A stretch of 64,000 bases of DNA from JADMJV01 sp964649085 (GTDB taxonomy: Bacteria > Vulcanimicrobiota > Xenobia > Xenobiales > JADMJV01), in assembly GCA_964649085.1 (NCBI GenBank), contig CAZYPN010000022.1:36129-100128 (forward strand), written 5' to 3'. Positions 24,369 to 34,123 of the stretch are shown piece after piece. Both the position numbers and the translations under genes were made by a program. Numbering within the stretch: the first letter of the stretch is position 1; every line of letters begins with the position of its first letter. The notes under the pieces are model-generated. The model had not been told where the DNA came from. It worked only from the letters and a program-made list of their open reading frames with translations, and searched no databases.

Positions 24369-25913
24369 CTAGCGGCGGGCGGGGTGGTCTGGGGGGAGCA
24401 AGACAGCCAATCCGGCTGATTCTGGGCGAGGTTCCTGGCCCGAGAGTTCGCGCGTGCCGGCCTCGTGCCAGGCTCGGGTAGCTGCCTGGGCGCGCAAGTT
24501 GTACTGGTAGAGCGCGTGTTCTCGCGAGAATTCCTGGGCGTTAACGTGATGGATCAGTTGCACCACGTTCTTAATGTCCGAGGTCATGGCCAGATTCAGC
24601 CCGCCGCTCTGCCAGACCGAACCGGTGCGCACGGCGTCGCCGATCATGATGAGGTTATTGCCTGACGTGGTGGTTTCTGCTTTGCGGTTTTGCACCACCG
24701 TGATCTGGCCCGCTCCCCAGGAGATGTCCTCGGGGCGGATCTGCTTGCCCATCACCATGGACGCCCGATGGGCCAGATAGCTGGTGCGTTCCTCGGGGCT
24801 GAGTTGACGGACGCTTTCGTCGGCCTCTACCGAGACCCAGGTTTGAGGGTATTTGGCGTGTCCCGTGGCCATGTAGTGGCGCAGTTCCTCGCCTTCGTAG
24901 CAGGCAAGCTTGCGATAGTTGTTGTCGGTCTCGAGGGGCTGCTCCACCAGCCCGCCAAGGTAGACCTTTCCTTCCGACTCTTCCAGAAAGCGAATTCCCA
25001 GGCTGTTTCGGGTGGGGCTGCCGGCACCGTCGGCCACGACGATGAGGTCGGGAGTGAAGGCGGCCGATTTTGGACCCCGTGCCTGCAGCTGGCCATCGAC
25101 AAACTCTACCGGCTCAAGCTGCACCGAGTGCAGGTTGTTTTCGTCCTGAGGGCCGACCACCACCCGATGGTGGGGAGCATACTGAACCCCCAGTTCCTGG
25201 GCTCGTTGGTAAAGCGCCTTCTCCACATCGCTGATGCGGATCTGTCCCACATTCTCCGATTCGATGACCTCGCGGCCGTTGACGAAGCCTCGACCCTGCA
25301 TCGGGCGTAGCTCGTCGCTCAGCCCGGAAGCCTCTTTGACCTCGTCGTAGATGCCGTAGTCGACAAAGCTGTGAAGTGTAGACATGCGGGCGTTCAGGTG
25401 ATGGGGTCGTTTGTAGTCGGAGTCGCGGACCTCCACCACCGTAACCTGCAAGCCTTCTTCAGCGAGCTTGATGGCCGTCGCCAGACCCCCGGGGCCACCG
25501 CCGATCACGACCACTTCGCGCACTCGTTGCTGAAGACCCGATCGGGCCTTGTCGCGAAAGGCTTCAACCGTGCCAGGGACGGCCTGAACGTCTGGCAGGG
25601 AAGGGTCCTCGATGAACATCGACCCCCACGAGTTGGGCCTGGCTTGCTGGCCCTGGTAGGTGGTGGTACTTACTTCGAGGGCAGAAGGCGGCGGGAGGGG
25701 TGCCTTGGATTCTTCGAGAGGGGGGGCCTCAACTGGCAGGGTTTGGGGGGGCAGCGGGGATGCCGTGAGCTTCTCCAGGCGATCTACCGGACCCTCGGCT
25801 TCTGGCAAAGGCACAGGAGGAGACGGGGCTGTTTGTTGCCATGCACCCGTCGGCTTCAGCAAAAACTGGAGCGGGCGGAACTGCTGGGAGATACCGTTGT
25901 GCGGAGACACCAT
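24369..25913 (-). CDS. FAD-dependent oxidoreductase/monooxygenase-like protein with Pro-rich N-terminus
   Basis: A 514-residue protein. Residues 1-125 are low-complexity and Pro-rich with no signal peptide. REVVVIGGGPGGLATAIKLAEE (GxGxxG at 138-143) is the FAD Rossmann motif, DLIVVADGAGSPTRNSLG fits the DG motif of group A flavin monooxygenases, and LIMIGDAVRTGSVWQSGGLN is the second FAD-binding GD motif. The family hydroxylates or reduces aromatic and polyketide-like molecules. The substrate is unknown, and no biosynthetic cluster is nearby. The gene is separated from the upstream protease by a strong terminator, so it has its own promoter or depends on read-through. No clear Shine-Dalgarno precedes the ATG. 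Confidence 0.8.
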   Translation of the reverse strand: MVSPHNGISQQFRPLQFLLKPTGAWQQTAPSPPVPLPEAEGPVDRLEKLTASPLPPQTLPVEAPPLEESKAPLPPPSALEVSTTTYQGQQARPNSWGSMFIEDPSLPDVQAVPGTVEAFRDKARSGLQQRVREVVVIGGGPGGLATAIKLAEEGLQVTVVEVRDSDYKRPHHLNARMSTLHSFVDYGIYDEVKEASGLSDELRPMQGRGFVNGREVIESENVGQIRISDVEKALYQRAQELGVQYAPHHRVVVGPQDENNLHSVQLEPVEFVDGQLQARGPKSAAFTPDLIVVADGAGSPTRNSLGIRFLEESEGKVYLGGLVEQPLETDNNYRKLACYEGEELRHYMATGHAKYPQTWVSVEADESVRQLSPEERTSYLAHRASMVMGKQIRPEDISWGAGQITVVQNRKAETTTSGNNLIMIGDAVRTGSVWQSGGLNLAMTSDIKNVVQLIHHVNAQEFSREHALYQYNLRAQAATRAWHEAGTRELSGQEPRPESAGLAVLLPPDHPARR

Positions 25914-25972
25914 GGAGAAAATTCACCAGTGAGCCCGGCAGAACCTTTGTACGACCCGGGCCGGGCCTGGAC

Positions 25973-25998
25973 AAAAAAAAGCCCGGATTGCTCCGGGC
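25973..25998 (-). terminator. Rho-independent terminator of the clostripain-family gene
   Basis: On the minus strand GCCCGG-AGCAAT-CCGGGC is followed directly by eight T. The 6-bp all-GC stem and T run lie 27 bases after the protease stop. Confidence 0.9.
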
Positions 25999-26024
25999 GA
26001 CGGGGACACTGACTTTGCAAAAAA

Positions 26025-27380
26025 CTATCGGACCTTTTGCAGCATTTCATCCCAGCGGGTTTCCTTGGCCCACTTGGTGGTGCTATAGGGAGCGAAGCTG
26101 ATGCGGTTGCGATCTTCTTCGTCCAGGTTGGGAATGTCGTTCATTCCGGCCATTCGCTGCTTGTCGATTTCGATGTTCAGTCCGGTGGCATTGGGGTAGC
26201 GGCTGCTGTGCTGCTCGGCGATCACGGCATCGGTGAGGGCCTGCTTGACCTGGGCCGCGGCATCACCGATTTCACCGCCGAACTTCTCGCCAGCCAGCTG
26301 GACGAAGTGACCCATATCGGCGAAGTCGTAGAACTTCTGGGTTTTCTGAGCCACCGACAGGAAATCGGCCTTGCTGAGGTTGCTGTCGAGCACTTTGCCT
26401 GCAAAATTGTCGATGGCCTCGCTCAAGGCCGGCATCTTGCGCAGGTCGACGGCCGACATCGTGCCCAGGTCGCGCTGGTTGCCCTCGGCCATCGTCACGA
26501 CGGCTTTGGCCATGTCTTCGGGGGTCAGGGGGTCGCGGGCCCGCAGGGCTGCCGCCGCGTAGTTGAGCACCTTGGGGGTGAGGATGCGGCTGACTTCGTT
26601 GCTCTTTTTCTCGCCCAGAGCCTGATCATACTGCCAGCCGGCGCCGCCTTCGACCTCTTCAGAGGCCACCAGAATGTCGGCATAGTCCTTCAGCTGGTGG
26701 GCGATTTCGGTGGAGGCCATCAGGCACTGGTCGAAGCCGAGCACGTCGATTTTTCGGCCCGTCTTCTCGTGGGCGATGCGCAGGGCGTCCTCGAGGTCGG
26801 CGGCACCCATCCAGGTGTGCTTGCTTTCCGAGTGATGGGCTCCCTGCCATCCCGAACCGTGGTCCGAGGCGATCAGGAAGAAATGCTTGGAGGGATACTT
26901 TTCCATGGCCCAGGCAATCGAGTTGCCCATGTTCTGAGCGTTGGCCATATCGTGGTCTTTACCCAGGTCCTCGAGCACCGGGGAAGTGAGGCCCGGGGTG
27001 CTGTCGGTCTTCAACTCGTAGCGCACCACGCTGCCACCGCGGGGTTGGTGGCTGGTTTCGGCCAGGATGTTCATCTCGGGGGTCGTGCCCACCCGCTCGG
27101 CCTCATCGAGGTCCTTTTGCATGTAGGTGTAGAGATTGTTGTCGGAAACCGAGTAGACGAGTACGGTCCAATCCTTGAGGGCCGGCTGGGCCGGGGGTTG
27201 GGGCTGCGTCGGGGGCTGCGGCTCGGGCTGCGTGGCCGGGGGCTGCTGGCTCGGGGGCTGGTTGCTGGAAAGCTGAACCTGGTCGCCGGCGGGGGCGGAA
27301 GCGGCTTCGCTGGCCGCGGGGCGGGATGCACGCGCAGGGCTGCTCAGAGTTTTGCTGGCAAAGTTGGATGAGATGTTCAC
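26025..27380 (-). CDS. Clostripain (C11) family cysteine peptidase-like protein
   Basis: A 451-residue protein. H174 in LIASDHGSGW and C219 in LGFDQCLMAS are the catalytic dyad of clostripain-type peptidases, which cleave after Arg or other residues and are often calcium-activated. WTVLVYSVSDNNL (residues 71-83) is the typical first strand. The N-terminal 68 residues are Ser/Ala then Pro/Gln-rich (GDQVQLSSNQPP) without a hydrophobic signal peptide, so the export route is unclear. It has GGAGG ahead of the ATG and its own terminator, so it is monocistronic. Confidence 0.88.
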   Translation of the reverse strand: MNISSNFASKTLSSPARASRPAASEAASAPAGDQVQLSSNQPPSQQPPATQPEPQPPTQPQPPAQPALKDWTVLVYSVSDNNLYTYMQKDLDEAERVGTTPEMNILAETSHQPRGGSVVRYELKTDSTPGLTSPVLEDLGKDHDMANAQNMGNSIAWAMEKYPSKHFFLIASDHGSGWQGAHHSESKHTWMGAADLEDALRIAHEKTGRKIDVLGFDQCLMASTEIAHQLKDYADILVASEEVEGGAGWQYDQALGEKKSNEVSRILTPKVLNYAAAALRARDPLTPEDMAKAVVTMAEGNQRDLGTMSAVDLRKMPALSEAIDNFAGKVLDSNLSKADFLSVAQKTQKFYDFADMGHFVQLAGEKFGGEIGDAAAQVKQALTDAVIAEQHSSRYPNATGLNIEIDKQRMAGMNDIPNLDEEDRNRISFAPYSTTKWAKETRWDEMLQKVR

Positions 27381-27488
27381 GGACCGGGCCTCCTCAGATG
27401 TGTGTGGTGTCTGAGGTGAGGTTAGCAGGCCCCCGGCCTGGGAGATGTTACCAGGAGTTTTCTGGTTCGAAATTTAGAAAAAGCGAAA

Positions 27489-29075
27489 TCAGGAAACGAC
27501 CGCCTGAGCTTCACTGGCACAGACCCGCAGCACCTCGTCCAGGCTGACCAGTCCTCGCTCTACCTTGCGCAGACCGTCTTCCAGCAGCGAAGTCATGCCT
27601 TGCTGGCGCGCCGTGGTGCGAATCTGAAGCGCGGTGCCGTCGCGTTCGATCAGTTCACGGATCTCGTCGCTGATGGTGAGTACCTCGTACAGGCCCACAC
27701 GGCCCCGGAAGCCCGTGTTGCGGCACGCCTCGCATCCGGTCCCGGCCATAAGTGGAAGTTCGGGTTGTTTCATCAGGCAAAGCAACTCCTGCTGAGAAGC
27801 GGTAGGTTCGACTCGCCGGGCGCACTGCTGGCACACCCGTCGAATCAGCCGCTGAGCCACTCCGCCGACCAGCGTAGAAGCGATCAGATAGGGCTTGACC
27901 TGCTGGTCTTTGAGGCGATTGATAATGCCTACCGCGTCGTTGGTGTGAATCGTCGAGAGCACGAGGTGGCCGGTCAGGGCTGCCTGCACACAGATGTGGG
28001 CCGTTTCTTCGTCGCGGATTTCGCCCACCAGAATGACGTCGGGGTCGTGGCGCAAAAACTCTCGCAGCGCCGAAGCAAAGGTCACCCGTCGCTCCAGATC
28101 CTTCGGAGCGGTGTTGACCTGTACCTGGGTAATGCCCGGCATCTGGTATTCGATCGGGTCTTCGACGGTGAGCAGCTTACGGTCGGGGCGTTGGATCGAC
28201 TTGAGACTGGCGTAAAGCGTTGTCGATTTGCCGGCGCCGGTGGGACCGCAGGTCAGGATAAGACCGTGGGGATGGTCGATGAACCACTGGTAGCGGCGCA
28301 ATTGAGCATCGTCAAGGCCCAGGTCGGCCAGGGTGGTTTTGAAGTCTCCTTTGCTCAGTACCCGCAGCACCACACTTTCACCCCAGGGCACGGGGAGAAT
28401 GCTGACGCGCAGATCGAAGGCCTTGCCGCCGACTTCCAGTGAAATGCGACCCCCCTGGGTGACCCGCCCAGAGGTGATGTCCATCTGGGCCATGATCTTG
28501 AGGCGCTTTACGATGGCATCGGCAAGCTCGGTGGAGCCGATTTCGTCGATGGTGCGCAGCACGCCGTCCTGGCGATAGCGGATGACCATGCCCGATTGGT
28601 AGCTTTCCAGGTGGATATCGCTGGCACCGTAGGAAATGGCCTCCTTGAGGATTTTGTCGGCTCGACTGACCGCTTCACCGGTGACCTCTCCGCTGGAACC
28701 CGTGCCCGATTTGCCGACGCTGATCGACTGGTTCTCGAACTTCTTCGTCTCCAGCCACTCCTGCCAGCTTTCATTTTCACGGGCGCGCCCCACGCGATAG
28801 ATCCACTCTTGGGCCAGCAGAATGTCCTCTTCATCGCCACCCAACAACTGCGCCTTGAACTGATGCTGGGTACCCAGATCGACGAGCTCGTAATAGCTGA
28901 TTTCGCCGGGGTCGGAAACCACCAGCGCCAGGGTTTTGTCATCGGGCTGGCCCACACAGATTCCGACGATTTTGTTGGCAACCGCCTCGGGAAGCAGCCG
29001 GCCGATGTCGCGGTCGAGGGGAAGGGCACGCAAGTTGACCTTGGGTGGCGGGTCGGCAGAGGTTACGTCAGGCAT
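27489..29075 (-). CDS. GspE/PilB-type secretion or pilus assembly ATPase
   Basis: A 528-residue ATPase. Walker A GPTGAGKST (about residue 280), the Asp-box/Walker B region VEDPIEYQM and DPDVILVGEIRDEET, plus the GHLVLSTIHTNDA His box, are all intact. The tetracysteine zinc motif CQQCARR ... CEACRN near residues 440-480 is also present. It powers pseudopilus or type IV pilus assembly at the inner membrane. The N-terminal MshEN-like domain is short. The ATG at 29075 is preferred; a more upstream start overlaps the divergent gene further. The platform protein is divergently encoded, and two pseudopilin clusters lie beyond it. Confidence 0.9.
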   Translation of the reverse strand: MPDVTSADPPPKVNLRALPLDRDIGRLLPEAVANKIVGICVGQPDDKTLALVVSDPGEISYYELVDLGTQHQFKAQLLGGDEEDILLAQEWIYRVGRARENESWQEWLETKKFENQSISVGKSGTGSSGEVTGEAVSRADKILKEAISYGASDIHLESYQSGMVIRYRQDGVLRTIDEIGSTELADAIVKRLKIMAQMDITSGRVTQGGRISLEVGGKAFDLRVSILPVPWGESVVLRVLSKGDFKTTLADLGLDDAQLRRYQWFIDHPHGLILTCGPTGAGKSTTLYASLKSIQRPDRKLLTVEDPIEYQMPGITQVQVNTAPKDLERRVTFASALREFLRHDPDVILVGEIRDEETAHICVQAALTGHLVLSTIHTNDAVGIINRLKDQQVKPYLIASTLVGGVAQRLIRRVCQQCARRVEPTASQQELLCLMKQPELPLMAGTGCEACRNTGFRGRVGLYEVLTISDEIRELIERDGTALQIRTTARQQGMTSLLEDGLRKVERGLVSLDEVLRVCASEAQAVVS

Positions 29076-29143
29076 GGGCGGATGTTCGGGGAAGGGCCTG
29101 CAAACCCCCTGCCGAACCACCGGCAAACGGCTCTGGAGAAGAT

Positions 29144-30382
29144 GTGAAGTACAGCCTGAAAGTCATCGATGCCCAGGGGAATCCCCAGCAGCACGAGTTG
29201 GATTTTGCCAATCGAGACGAGGTGCTCAAGCATTGTCGATCCCAGCGCTGGACAGTGTTGGACCTTCGGGCTATCGAGGCTCCGGCCAGGGTCGTGGCGG
29301 TGCGGCGCGGTTGGGAACCCTTTGGCATTCGGCCGGCCACGCTGGTATTTTTCACCAGTCAACTGTCCCAACTGGTCGAGGCTGGCATTCCTCTGGTTCA
29401 GACCCTGGAAACCCTCAAGCGCTTTTCCCCCAGTGCCAAGATGCAGGACGTGATTGCCGATCTGATTCAGAGCATTTCCGGCGGCAAGGGCTTTGCTGAC
29501 TCCTTGCGACGACACCCCCAGGTCTTTTCCAAGATCTACGTGGGCACCGTGGAAGTGGGCGAGAAAACCGGCGACCTGGCCACGATGATGAAGCACATCG
29601 CCGACTATCTCGAGCGCGAAGAGATGGTGCGCAGCAAGCTCAAGTCGGCCCTCAACTATCCCACCTTCATTCTGGTGTTCTCCCTGGTGCTGACGTATTT
29701 TATGGTGGCGTTCCTATTGCCCGGATTCACGCCGATGTTCAATCAGGCCGGCCTGGACCTGAATCGCTATCCCATCACTTTGATGCTGATGAAGTTGAGT
29801 GCCGTGTGCACCAGTTTCGTCGACGAGGTGCTGGTGGTTGGCCTGGTCGGGGCATTGCTTTATGGCTATCGACGCTTTACCAGCACCACTTTGGGACGAA
29901 CGACTCGCGATCGGCTGTTGTTGCGCCTTCCCGTGGTGGGCGAGTTCGTGCAACTGGCCACTCACGCTCGGGTGTGCCAGACACTGGCCCTGATGCAGGA
30001 CGCCGGCGTGCCCATCTACCAGGCCGTGGCCACGGCTGCCGAAGTATCGGGTAATGAGGTAATGGCCCAGGCGCTCGACCAGGTGCGTCGCTCGCTGGAA
30101 AGCGGCAAGGCCCTGTCGGTGTCACTGGGCGATAGCGAGGACGCCTTCCCTCCGCTCATGGTTCAAATGGTTGCCGTGGGTGAACAGACCGGCGATGTGC
30201 CCAAGATGCTCTCGCGCGTGGCCCACTACTACGAGTCGCAACTCGAGAACAGCATCAAGGGGTTTTCCTCTATGGTAGAGCCCATCATGATGTTGCTGGT
30301 TGGGGGCATCGTAGGAACTTTTGTCCTGGGGGTTTTCGGTCCCATCATGGGTATCGTTGGCGCCTTGCAGTCGAAGATGTAG
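29144..30382 (+). CDS. GspF/PilC-type inner-membrane platform protein
   Basis: A 412-residue protein with two T2SF domains, each containing an LVEAGIPLVQTLETL-like or LMQDAGVPIYQAVATA-like repeat and a GEKTGDL or GEQTGDVP motif. Three hydrophobic segments fit the known topology. The GTG at 29144 is chosen for its GGAG five bases upstream; the frame is open further but would overlap the divergent ATPase. It anchors the pseudopilus machinery and contacts the ATPase. The first pseudopilin gene follows after 4 bases, so it heads the plus-strand cluster. Confidence 0.9.
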   Translation: MKYSLKVIDAQGNPQQHELDFANRDEVLKHCRSQRWTVLDLRAIEAPARVVAVRRGWEPFGIRPATLVFFTSQLSQLVEAGIPLVQTLETLKRFSPSAKMQDVIADLIQSISGGKGFADSLRRHPQVFSKIYVGTVEVGEKTGDLATMMKHIADYLEREEMVRSKLKSALNYPTFILVFSLVLTYFMVAFLLPGFTPMFNQAGLDLNRYPITLMLMKLSAVCTSFVDEVLVVGLVGALLYGYRRFTSTTLGRTTRDRLLLRLPVVGEFVQLATHARVCQTLALMQDAGVPIYQAVATAAEVSGNEVMAQALDQVRRSLESGKALSVSLGDSEDAFPPLMVQMVAVGEQTGDVPKMLSRVAHYYESQLENSIKGFSSMVEPIMMLLVGGIVGTFVLGVFGPIMGIVGALQSKM

Positions 30383-30386
30383 CCTG

Positions 30387-31094
30387 ATGTTACCAGGCCG
30401 GCGTGGACTCACTCTTGTTGAAATCCTCATCGCATCTGCGCTGGCCCTGATGGTGGGTTTGCTGGCTTTATCCTTGTTTCGGCTGGTGGGGAAGGCTTCC
30501 CGAGAAACCACCAGTTCCTACTTGATTTCGCGTGATCTGGAAGACTTCCAGCGCATCCTGCGCAGCGATTTACAGCAAACGGCTCTGGCCAGCATTCAGG
30601 TGTTGCCTCTCGAGGGTAAGGCCGCTCCGTTGCCCTCGCTGAGTTGCCTGACCTGCCTGGACTCGGCGGGTTCCCCCACGTTGAGCGAAGACGGACGACC
30701 CGAGTGGACGGGTTGGGTGGTCTACCGGCTGTTGGTTTCAGGCTCGGGTCCGGCTCGTCTTGAGCGGCGCATTCTGCGGCGGACAGGGGCCCTGCCCGAT
30801 CTTTGTCCCAGCCCGGATGGGCCAACCCAAGAAGCTCGGACGCTGCTGACCAATCTGTTGCCCCCGGGGCAAGAGCTCCCGGGGGTGCCGCGGGGGGGTA
30901 CAGGTTTTCGGGCCCGATTTTTGCGCACAGGGCCTCAGGGCAACTACGAGTTGTCCGACCAGAATCCGGCTCGCAGTCAGGACCCCCGGGGCAATACCCG
31001 TCTGGTGGAGGTCCAGCTCTCGCTGGTTGAAGGCCTGGAAACTGCCAACCCAAGCTTTCTCCAGATTCCTATTCGCGTGAGCCCGAGGTACTGA
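30387..31094 (+). CDS. Minor pseudopilin, GspJ-like (cluster A)
   Basis: A 235-residue protein with a type IV prepilin N-terminus: MLPGRRG then LTLVEILIASALAL, cleavage after G7 and Glu at +5. The ATG at 30387 gives the short basic leader expected. The body is paralogous to the gene at 35364: both share a SIQ-LP/TYP region, an ELSDQNPA or ELSDENPA segment and FRGNTRLxxVxL or PRGNTRLVEVQL near the end, finishing with an arginine/aromatic tail. It should be processed by prepilin peptidase and sit at the pseudopilus tip with the GspI-like partner. Confidence 0.85.
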   Translation: MLPGRRGLTLVEILIASALALMVGLLALSLFRLVGKASRETTSSYLISRDLEDFQRILRSDLQQTALASIQVLPLEGKAAPLPSLSCLTCLDSAGSPTLSEDGRPEWTGWVVYRLLVSGSGPARLERRILRRTGALPDLCPSPDGPTQEARTLLTNLLPPGQELPGVPRGGTGFRARFLRTGPQGNYELSDQNPARSQDPRGNTRLVEVQLSLVEGLETANPSFLQIPIRVSPRY

Positions 31095-31096
31095 CG

Positions 31097-34000
31097 ATGT
31101 TGCACCGAGGCCGCGGCAATGTGCTGATGATCGTGCTCGTTCTGGTGTTTCTGGCCACCACCCTGGTGCTGGCCCTGTTTCAGGTGACCTCCCTCAATTT
31201 TCTGGGGTCTTTGCGCACTGAGGCCGACCTGGAGGCCCGCCAGTTGGCCCGCTTTCGAACCTTCGAGGTGTTAAAAGGCCAGAGCCTGCAGCCGGATTTT
31301 CGCCCCGCCATTCGTCTCCAGCAGGAAGAGGACGACCACCTGCTCGAGCCGCTGGCTGCAGCCTCGCTGTTTCGCAGTGACGATCAAGGTTGGAGCGGCC
31401 TGGGGAATAGTAAGGCGCCCCAAAGTTTGAGTTATGACTCAGGACTGAAAGGCTACACCGGCCACCGTTACCTGCGTTTCCGGCGTGCCCGGGGGGATGC
31501 AGGCCAGGGGGTCGTCACCGCTCGAGAGTTTCCCTGGGCGGTTCTGGCCGTCAGTAATGCAGCTCAGGCAGTCACCATGGAACAGTTGGTGAGTTGGAAG
31601 AACCCGCTCTGGGGCAGCAGCGACGACTCGCTACAGGCGCTGGCTTCGCTGCCTCCGGCCGTGTTGAGCCCGGGCGGCGTTCGCATCGACGACATGCCCG
31701 CCGGTGAGGTGCTCAGTGCCCAGCCAGCGCGCCTTCAGAGCAGGGCTCCAGCGGCCGGTGCGGTGGCCTTTCAGTTGCCCGAGGTGCAGAGTGCTCAGTG
31801 GCTCAATCAACCCCAGAAGGTGGCCCAGCGGCTGCGCCAGCAGATTCAAAGCTTTCGGCAAAATCTGGTCAGCGTGGCTCAAAGCGTCGACAAAACCCAG
31901 CTGTTTCGCGACGACATGAGCCCGGGTGACTCGCTGGCGATGTTCTTCACCAGCCACGCACTGCCGGGCAAGTATCGCGACCATCTCAGCCTGAGACAGT
32001 CCCAGGCCTTCTGGCTGCCGACCATTCCCGGCTTCACGCGTCAGTTTTTCATCATCTATCACCTCATCTTTCATATCCCAGACCGTCCCGATGGAGGTCT
32101 GGATGACTTGTCGCGGCGCGCTCAGTCGGTGCTTTCCGACCTGCTCGATGCGGTGCGTCAACTGGAGAAGGCTATCGACGCTCTGAAATCCGCCGAGGAC
32201 GCGGTGGCCAGTGCCCGCGACTGGCTGGACAGCCATATGGATTGTGGCTCCTGCAAGTGGCCCTGGAATTGGCCCTGTTGCGGGGCCCGCGAACTGGCCA
32301 AGGGGGCTCTTTATGTGGCTCAGGGAGCCTTGATCGCGGCTGAACAGGCGGTGTCACTGGCCGAGCAGGCGGTGCTGGTGATCCTCTCGCCGATCATCGA
32401 CGCGCTCGAGGCCATTCTGGTGGTGTCTGGGCAGATGCCGATTCCCGTAAGCCGTAACGACGAAGCCGGTTATCGCGATCGAACCGGGGTCAAAATCGAC
32501 ACGGCAGGCATGGACAACTGGGCCTATCGCTCGGTATTCAACGGTATCGCCAACGTGGTGTCCGATCTTTTCAGCGGCGACTTCAACAAAGTGGGCCGTG
32601 ACTTCGGCCACGATCTCAGCCTGGTGTTCTTCGGTCAGGGTGATAAGCAGTCGCGTTTCGATTGCTCGTCGGCGATCTCGGCCCGGGCCACGATGAATGT
32701 CCCGGCGGGTCGCTCGCTGTATCTGGGCAGCAGCCTCAGCCTGCAGGGCGACCTCTGGCTGGGACGGGGCAGTTCGCTGGTGATTCTGGGCGACCTGACG
32801 CTCAGCCCCGGCGACTCGCCTACGGGTGGGGGCACGGCCCCCACGGGCCGGCTTTTCCTGGAAGAAGGAGCGCGCCTTTCGGTAACCGGCAGTGTGCGCT
32901 GTGCGGGCTCGCTGGAGGAAGGCTCGATCGTGGTTGCGGGCCCACTGGGAGAAGTGCACGCCACGACCAGCGCTATTTTCTGCGGTCGCGATCTGGTAGC
33001 ACCCTTTGGCATCTTTCCGGGGGTAGCGGCCGACCAGTTGGCCACCCTGGCTCCGCCAGCTGCCCCGGTGCCCACGGCAGTCACTACCACCTTCGGACCT
33101 CTGCTGCGCCAACTGGCGCCCAATCTGGCCAAGGTAAATGGGCCCTTTCGGCGCCGCCTGCCCTACATCGCTCGCTACGCCACCACCTTTGAATGGATTG
33201 CGCTGGACGATCCCCTGCCCTTTATCATTCCAGAAAACTTCGGCAATCTGATGGTTCCGGTGATGCGTGGGCTCAGTGCGCTGTATGCGCCTACTTTGAA
33301 CTTTGAGTTGGGCGAGAATTTTCTCACTCACTGCGATTGGTGGGGCCAGAAAGGAGAAGGTCGTGTGCCCGTGCTGCTCAAGCCCGTGGGGGCAGCGTTG
33401 GGCGCCAATGCCGTATCCGGCATGCCGGTCCAGGCGAACCTGTCGAGCGCGCTGAGTACCCGAGCCGGTCAGATCGGTTCTGATGCCGTCGATCGGTTTT
33501 CCAATCACCTCTGCATAGCGCTGGCCGCCGAGTGGTCCAAGGCCATCATCGCCGGTACGGGCGTGCCCCTGGTCAGTTGGGGCAAGTTGATTTCCACCGC
33601 TATCGACTACATCGACAAAAATTACTACAATCTGGGCGACCGCGAGCGCTCGCTGGACGGGGTGATCAGCGATGCTCAACTGTTGCCGTTGCGAGATTTG
33701 ATGTCGCAGTTTTGGGAAGCGGTCCAGGCCGTCCCCAGTTATCGCTGGCAGCAGTTGCTGCAGGAGTGTCCCGGAGTCTTCGTCTATTCGGGGGGAGCCA
33801 TTACCGTGGGAAGTTCGGGGGCGCCGGCTCGGCTGGCGGTGGCCTGGTTCGTGGGCGAAGGTGATATCAACTTATGGGCCGAGTACAGTGCTGGGGCCAT
33901 CGCTTCGCTGGGCCAGGGCCGGGTGCAAACCGGCAAATTCTTGTATCTACCCTCCATCACTCGTGTCTCGCTGTTCAACAATGTGGCCGAGACTTCCGAT

Positions 34001-34123
34001 TGGTTGGATCGCGGCAAGCAGGCGGGCTACGCCAGCGATGATGGACGCACAGCCCAGCAAAAGGCCGTCGATCTGGGTGGGGTCGAGCGGGTGGTGTGGT
34101 CGGGTTGGGGAGGCTCGAAGTGA
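31097..34123 (+). CDS. Giant membrane-anchored pseudopilus-associated protein (cluster A)
   Basis: A 1008-residue protein with one N-terminal transmembrane helix (MLHRGRGNVLMIVLVLVFLATTL, about 8-30) without a canonical prepilin site, as in PilX/GspK-like proteins. It is clearly paralogous to the protein at 36544. Shared blocks are GDLWLGRGSSLVILGDLTL, RLFLEEGARLSVTGSV, GENFLTHCDWW and a C-terminal VYSGGAITVG. The Gly/beta-strand runs suggest a beta-solenoid stalk, loosely bactofilin-like. It sits between the two pseudopilin genes (2 bases after the first, 4-base overlap with the second). It could be a tip adhesin or a giant GspK; the family is not one I recognise. Confidence 0.75.
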   Translation: MLHRGRGNVLMIVLVLVFLATTLVLALFQVTSLNFLGSLRTEADLEARQLARFRTFEVLKGQSLQPDFRPAIRLQQEEDDHLLEPLAAASLFRSDDQGWSGLGNSKAPQSLSYDSGLKGYTGHRYLRFRRARGDAGQGVVTAREFPWAVLAVSNAAQAVTMEQLVSWKNPLWGSSDDSLQALASLPPAVLSPGGVRIDDMPAGEVLSAQPARLQSRAPAAGAVAFQLPEVQSAQWLNQPQKVAQRLRQQIQSFRQNLVSVAQSVDKTQLFRDDMSPGDSLAMFFTSHALPGKYRDHLSLRQSQAFWLPTIPGFTRQFFIIYHLIFHIPDRPDGGLDDLSRRAQSVLSDLLDAVRQLEKAIDALKSAEDAVASARDWLDSHMDCGSCKWPWNWPCCGARELAKGALYVAQGALIAAEQAVSLAEQAVLVILSPIIDALEAILVVSGQMPIPVSRNDEAGYRDRTGVKIDTAGMDNWAYRSVFNGIANVVSDLFSGDFNKVGRDFGHDLSLVFFGQGDKQSRFDCSSAISARATMNVPAGRSLYLGSSLSLQGDLWLGRGSSLVILGDLTLSPGDSPTGGGTAPTGRLFLEEGARLSVTGSVRCAGSLEEGSIVVAGPLGEVHATTSAIFCGRDLVAPFGIFPGVAADQLATLAPPAAPVPTAVTTTFGPLLRQLAPNLAKVNGPFRRRLPYIARYATTFEWIALDDPLPFIIPENFGNLMVPVMRGLSALYAPTLNFELGENFLTHCDWWGQKGEGRVPVLLKPVGAALGANAVSGMPVQANLSSALSTRAGQIGSDAVDRFSNHLCIALAAEWSKAIIAGTGVPLVSWGKLISTAIDYIDKNYYNLGDRERSLDGVISDAQLLPLRDLMSQFWEAVQAVPSYRWQQLLQECPGVFVYSGGAITVGSSGAPARLAVAWFVGEGDINLWAEYSAGAIASLGQGRVQTGKFLYLPSITRVSLFNNVAETSDWLDRGKQAGYASDDGRTAQQKAVDLGGVERVVWSGWGGSK

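Noticed and set aside
27160..27260. Repetitive Pro/Gln codons in the clostripain-family gene as a DNA repeat
   Set aside because: The repetition encodes an in-frame Pro/Gln linker and does not extend beyond the gene; it is a protein low-complexity region.
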